This document shows positions 5,032-5,431 of a DNA stretch of 5,431 nucleotides, piece by piece (position 1 is the first letter of the stretch; each line of letters starts with the position of its first letter). The translations under genes were made by a program, and so were the position numbers. Below the pieces are notes generated by a model. That model saw only the letters and a program-made list of their open reading frames with translations, was not told where the DNA came from and searched no databases. Source of the stretch: Planctomycetota bacterium (GTDB lineage: Bacteria; Planctomycetota; Phycisphaerae; UBA1845; CAIVHJ01); contig JADFJZ010000144.1 of NCBI GenBank assembly GCA_022565195.1, positions 1-5,431 of the forward strand. Direction: 5' to 3'.

Positions 5032-5431
5032 TTCAGAAGGAATTGTCCAAATGCGATTTTTAAGATCAATTTCATGCCACGTAATACTTATTACTTCTCC
5101 ACACCTCTGCGCCGTACATAGTTGAAGCTGGAACACAAGTCGATTTAATTGTGAAATATGCGCCGAAGATAACCGATTAAGAAATTTTTTGATTTCATCT
5201 GAACTTAGCACTCGATCTCTAGGTTTTTCTAGCGCTGGTTTGTCAATTGCGACACACGGACTCGATGTCAAAATATCTCTAGATACGGCAAATTTAAACA
5301 TTTTTCGGACCAGGGCCAACTTTCTATTCTCCTGTATTGGAGAGCCACGAGTTACAATCCCATCAAGCAAAAATATTATTTGCCGACGCGTAATATTGTG
5401 GGCTTTCTGGCTCCCTATTTTCGGTATTATA
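4873..5431 (-). pseudogene. Truncated P4-type tyrosine recombinase (integrase), running off the right edge
   Basis: On the minus strand the frame is open from the window edge (5430) to a stop at 4873-4875. Residues encoded by 5430-5032 look like the middle of a P4-family integrase. They include IPKIGSQKAHNITRRQIIFLLDGI, then NRKLALVRKMFKFAVSRDI (core-binding domain), KPRDRVLSSDEIKKFL (domain linker) and LQLCTAQRCGEVISITWHEID, where the QRxGE arginine is the first catalytic Arg. IWTIPSE is the last recognisable part; families continue there with the catalytic Lys, HxxR and Tyr. Here the frame instead reads into repeat DNA (VPVGLLRCSFVPPRC...), so the catalytic C-terminus is missing and strand transfer should be impossible. 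The gene body is AT-rich, unlike all other genes in the window, which suggests horizontal transfer. The N-terminal part lies outside the window. An assembly junction could also produce the truncation. Confidence 0.8.

Noticed and set aside
5004..5063. A 19-aa open frame (MNNAEALQELQKELSKCDF) with a near-ideal GAGGAGG site 5 bases upstream, possibly the start of an interrupted gene
   Set aside because: Its second half is antisense to recognisable integrase codons, and its ribosome site lies in the repeat-like accgaggagg stretch. Not enough to call a gene, though a truncated gene start is not excluded.
1..5431. CRISPR array, tRNA, rRNA or riboswitch
   Set aside because: No regularly spaced repeat-spacer pattern, tRNA cloverleaf, rRNA core sequence or recognised aptamer was seen. 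The 17-bp units at 1030-1091 are directly adjacent with no spacers.

Overview
The window is a GC-rich bacterial stretch that carries unrelated genes separated by repeat-filled spacers. An AT-rich fragment of a foreign integrase sits at the right edge. No gene fixes the phylum. Three spacer repeats (the 14-bp 'AATTCGGAATGYGG' tandem, the 'accaagacacaaaggcaccaag' inverted repeat and the 'gtgggcttctagcccac' hairpin) resemble intergenic repeats I associate with Planctomycetota and similar large environmental genomes. This is recollection, not a search. Weak or absent Shine-Dalgarno sites before some genes fit that guess but do not prove it.

Layout, left to right. (1) 1-531, plus strand: the 3' part of a small zinc-metallopeptidase-like protein with an HEYYH motif. 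Its C-terminus, GQLLLF, looks like a bacterial sliding-clamp (DnaN) binding motif. (2) 532-785: spacer with a 14-bp tandem repeat and a weak candidate promoter. (3) 786-995: a 69-aa protein with a clear signal peptide and a hydrophobic, glycine-rich tail. (4) 996-1156: a structured repeat element, with two 7-bp hairpins flanking about 3.6 copies of a 17-bp tandem repeat. (5) 1157-2680: a full-length ALDH7/antiquitin-type aldehyde dehydrogenase (alpha-aminoadipate semialdehyde / piperideine-6-carboxylate dehydrogenase), the only obvious metabolic gene. (6) 2681-2979: a roughly 180-bp imperfect palindrome that looks like a MITE-like repeat. (7) 2980-4038: a solitary beta-class DNA methyltransferase with a basic low-complexity tail; its stop codon lies in a perfect 9-bp hairpin. 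(8) 4039-4257: spacer with a GC-rich hairpin, then an operator-like inverted repeat and a TATAAT box. (9) 4258-4855: a DUF433 antitoxin / DUF5615 PIN-like toxin pair, organised as an operon. (10) 4856-5031: low-complexity repeat DNA. (11) 5032-5431, minus strand: an AT-rich P4-type tyrosine recombinase fragment, cut off before its C-terminal catalytic residues and running off the window.

How they fit together: only the antitoxin and toxin are clearly one functional unit. The orphan methyltransferase, the toxin-antitoxin pair, the integrase remnant and the many repeats suggest an accessory or genomic-island region next to the chromosomal ALDH gene. The best candidate for something undescribed is the first gene: an HExxH peptidase with a possible clamp-binding tail, an arrangement that recalls the eukaryotic DNA-protein-crosslink protease SPRTN (protease plus PCNA-binding box).
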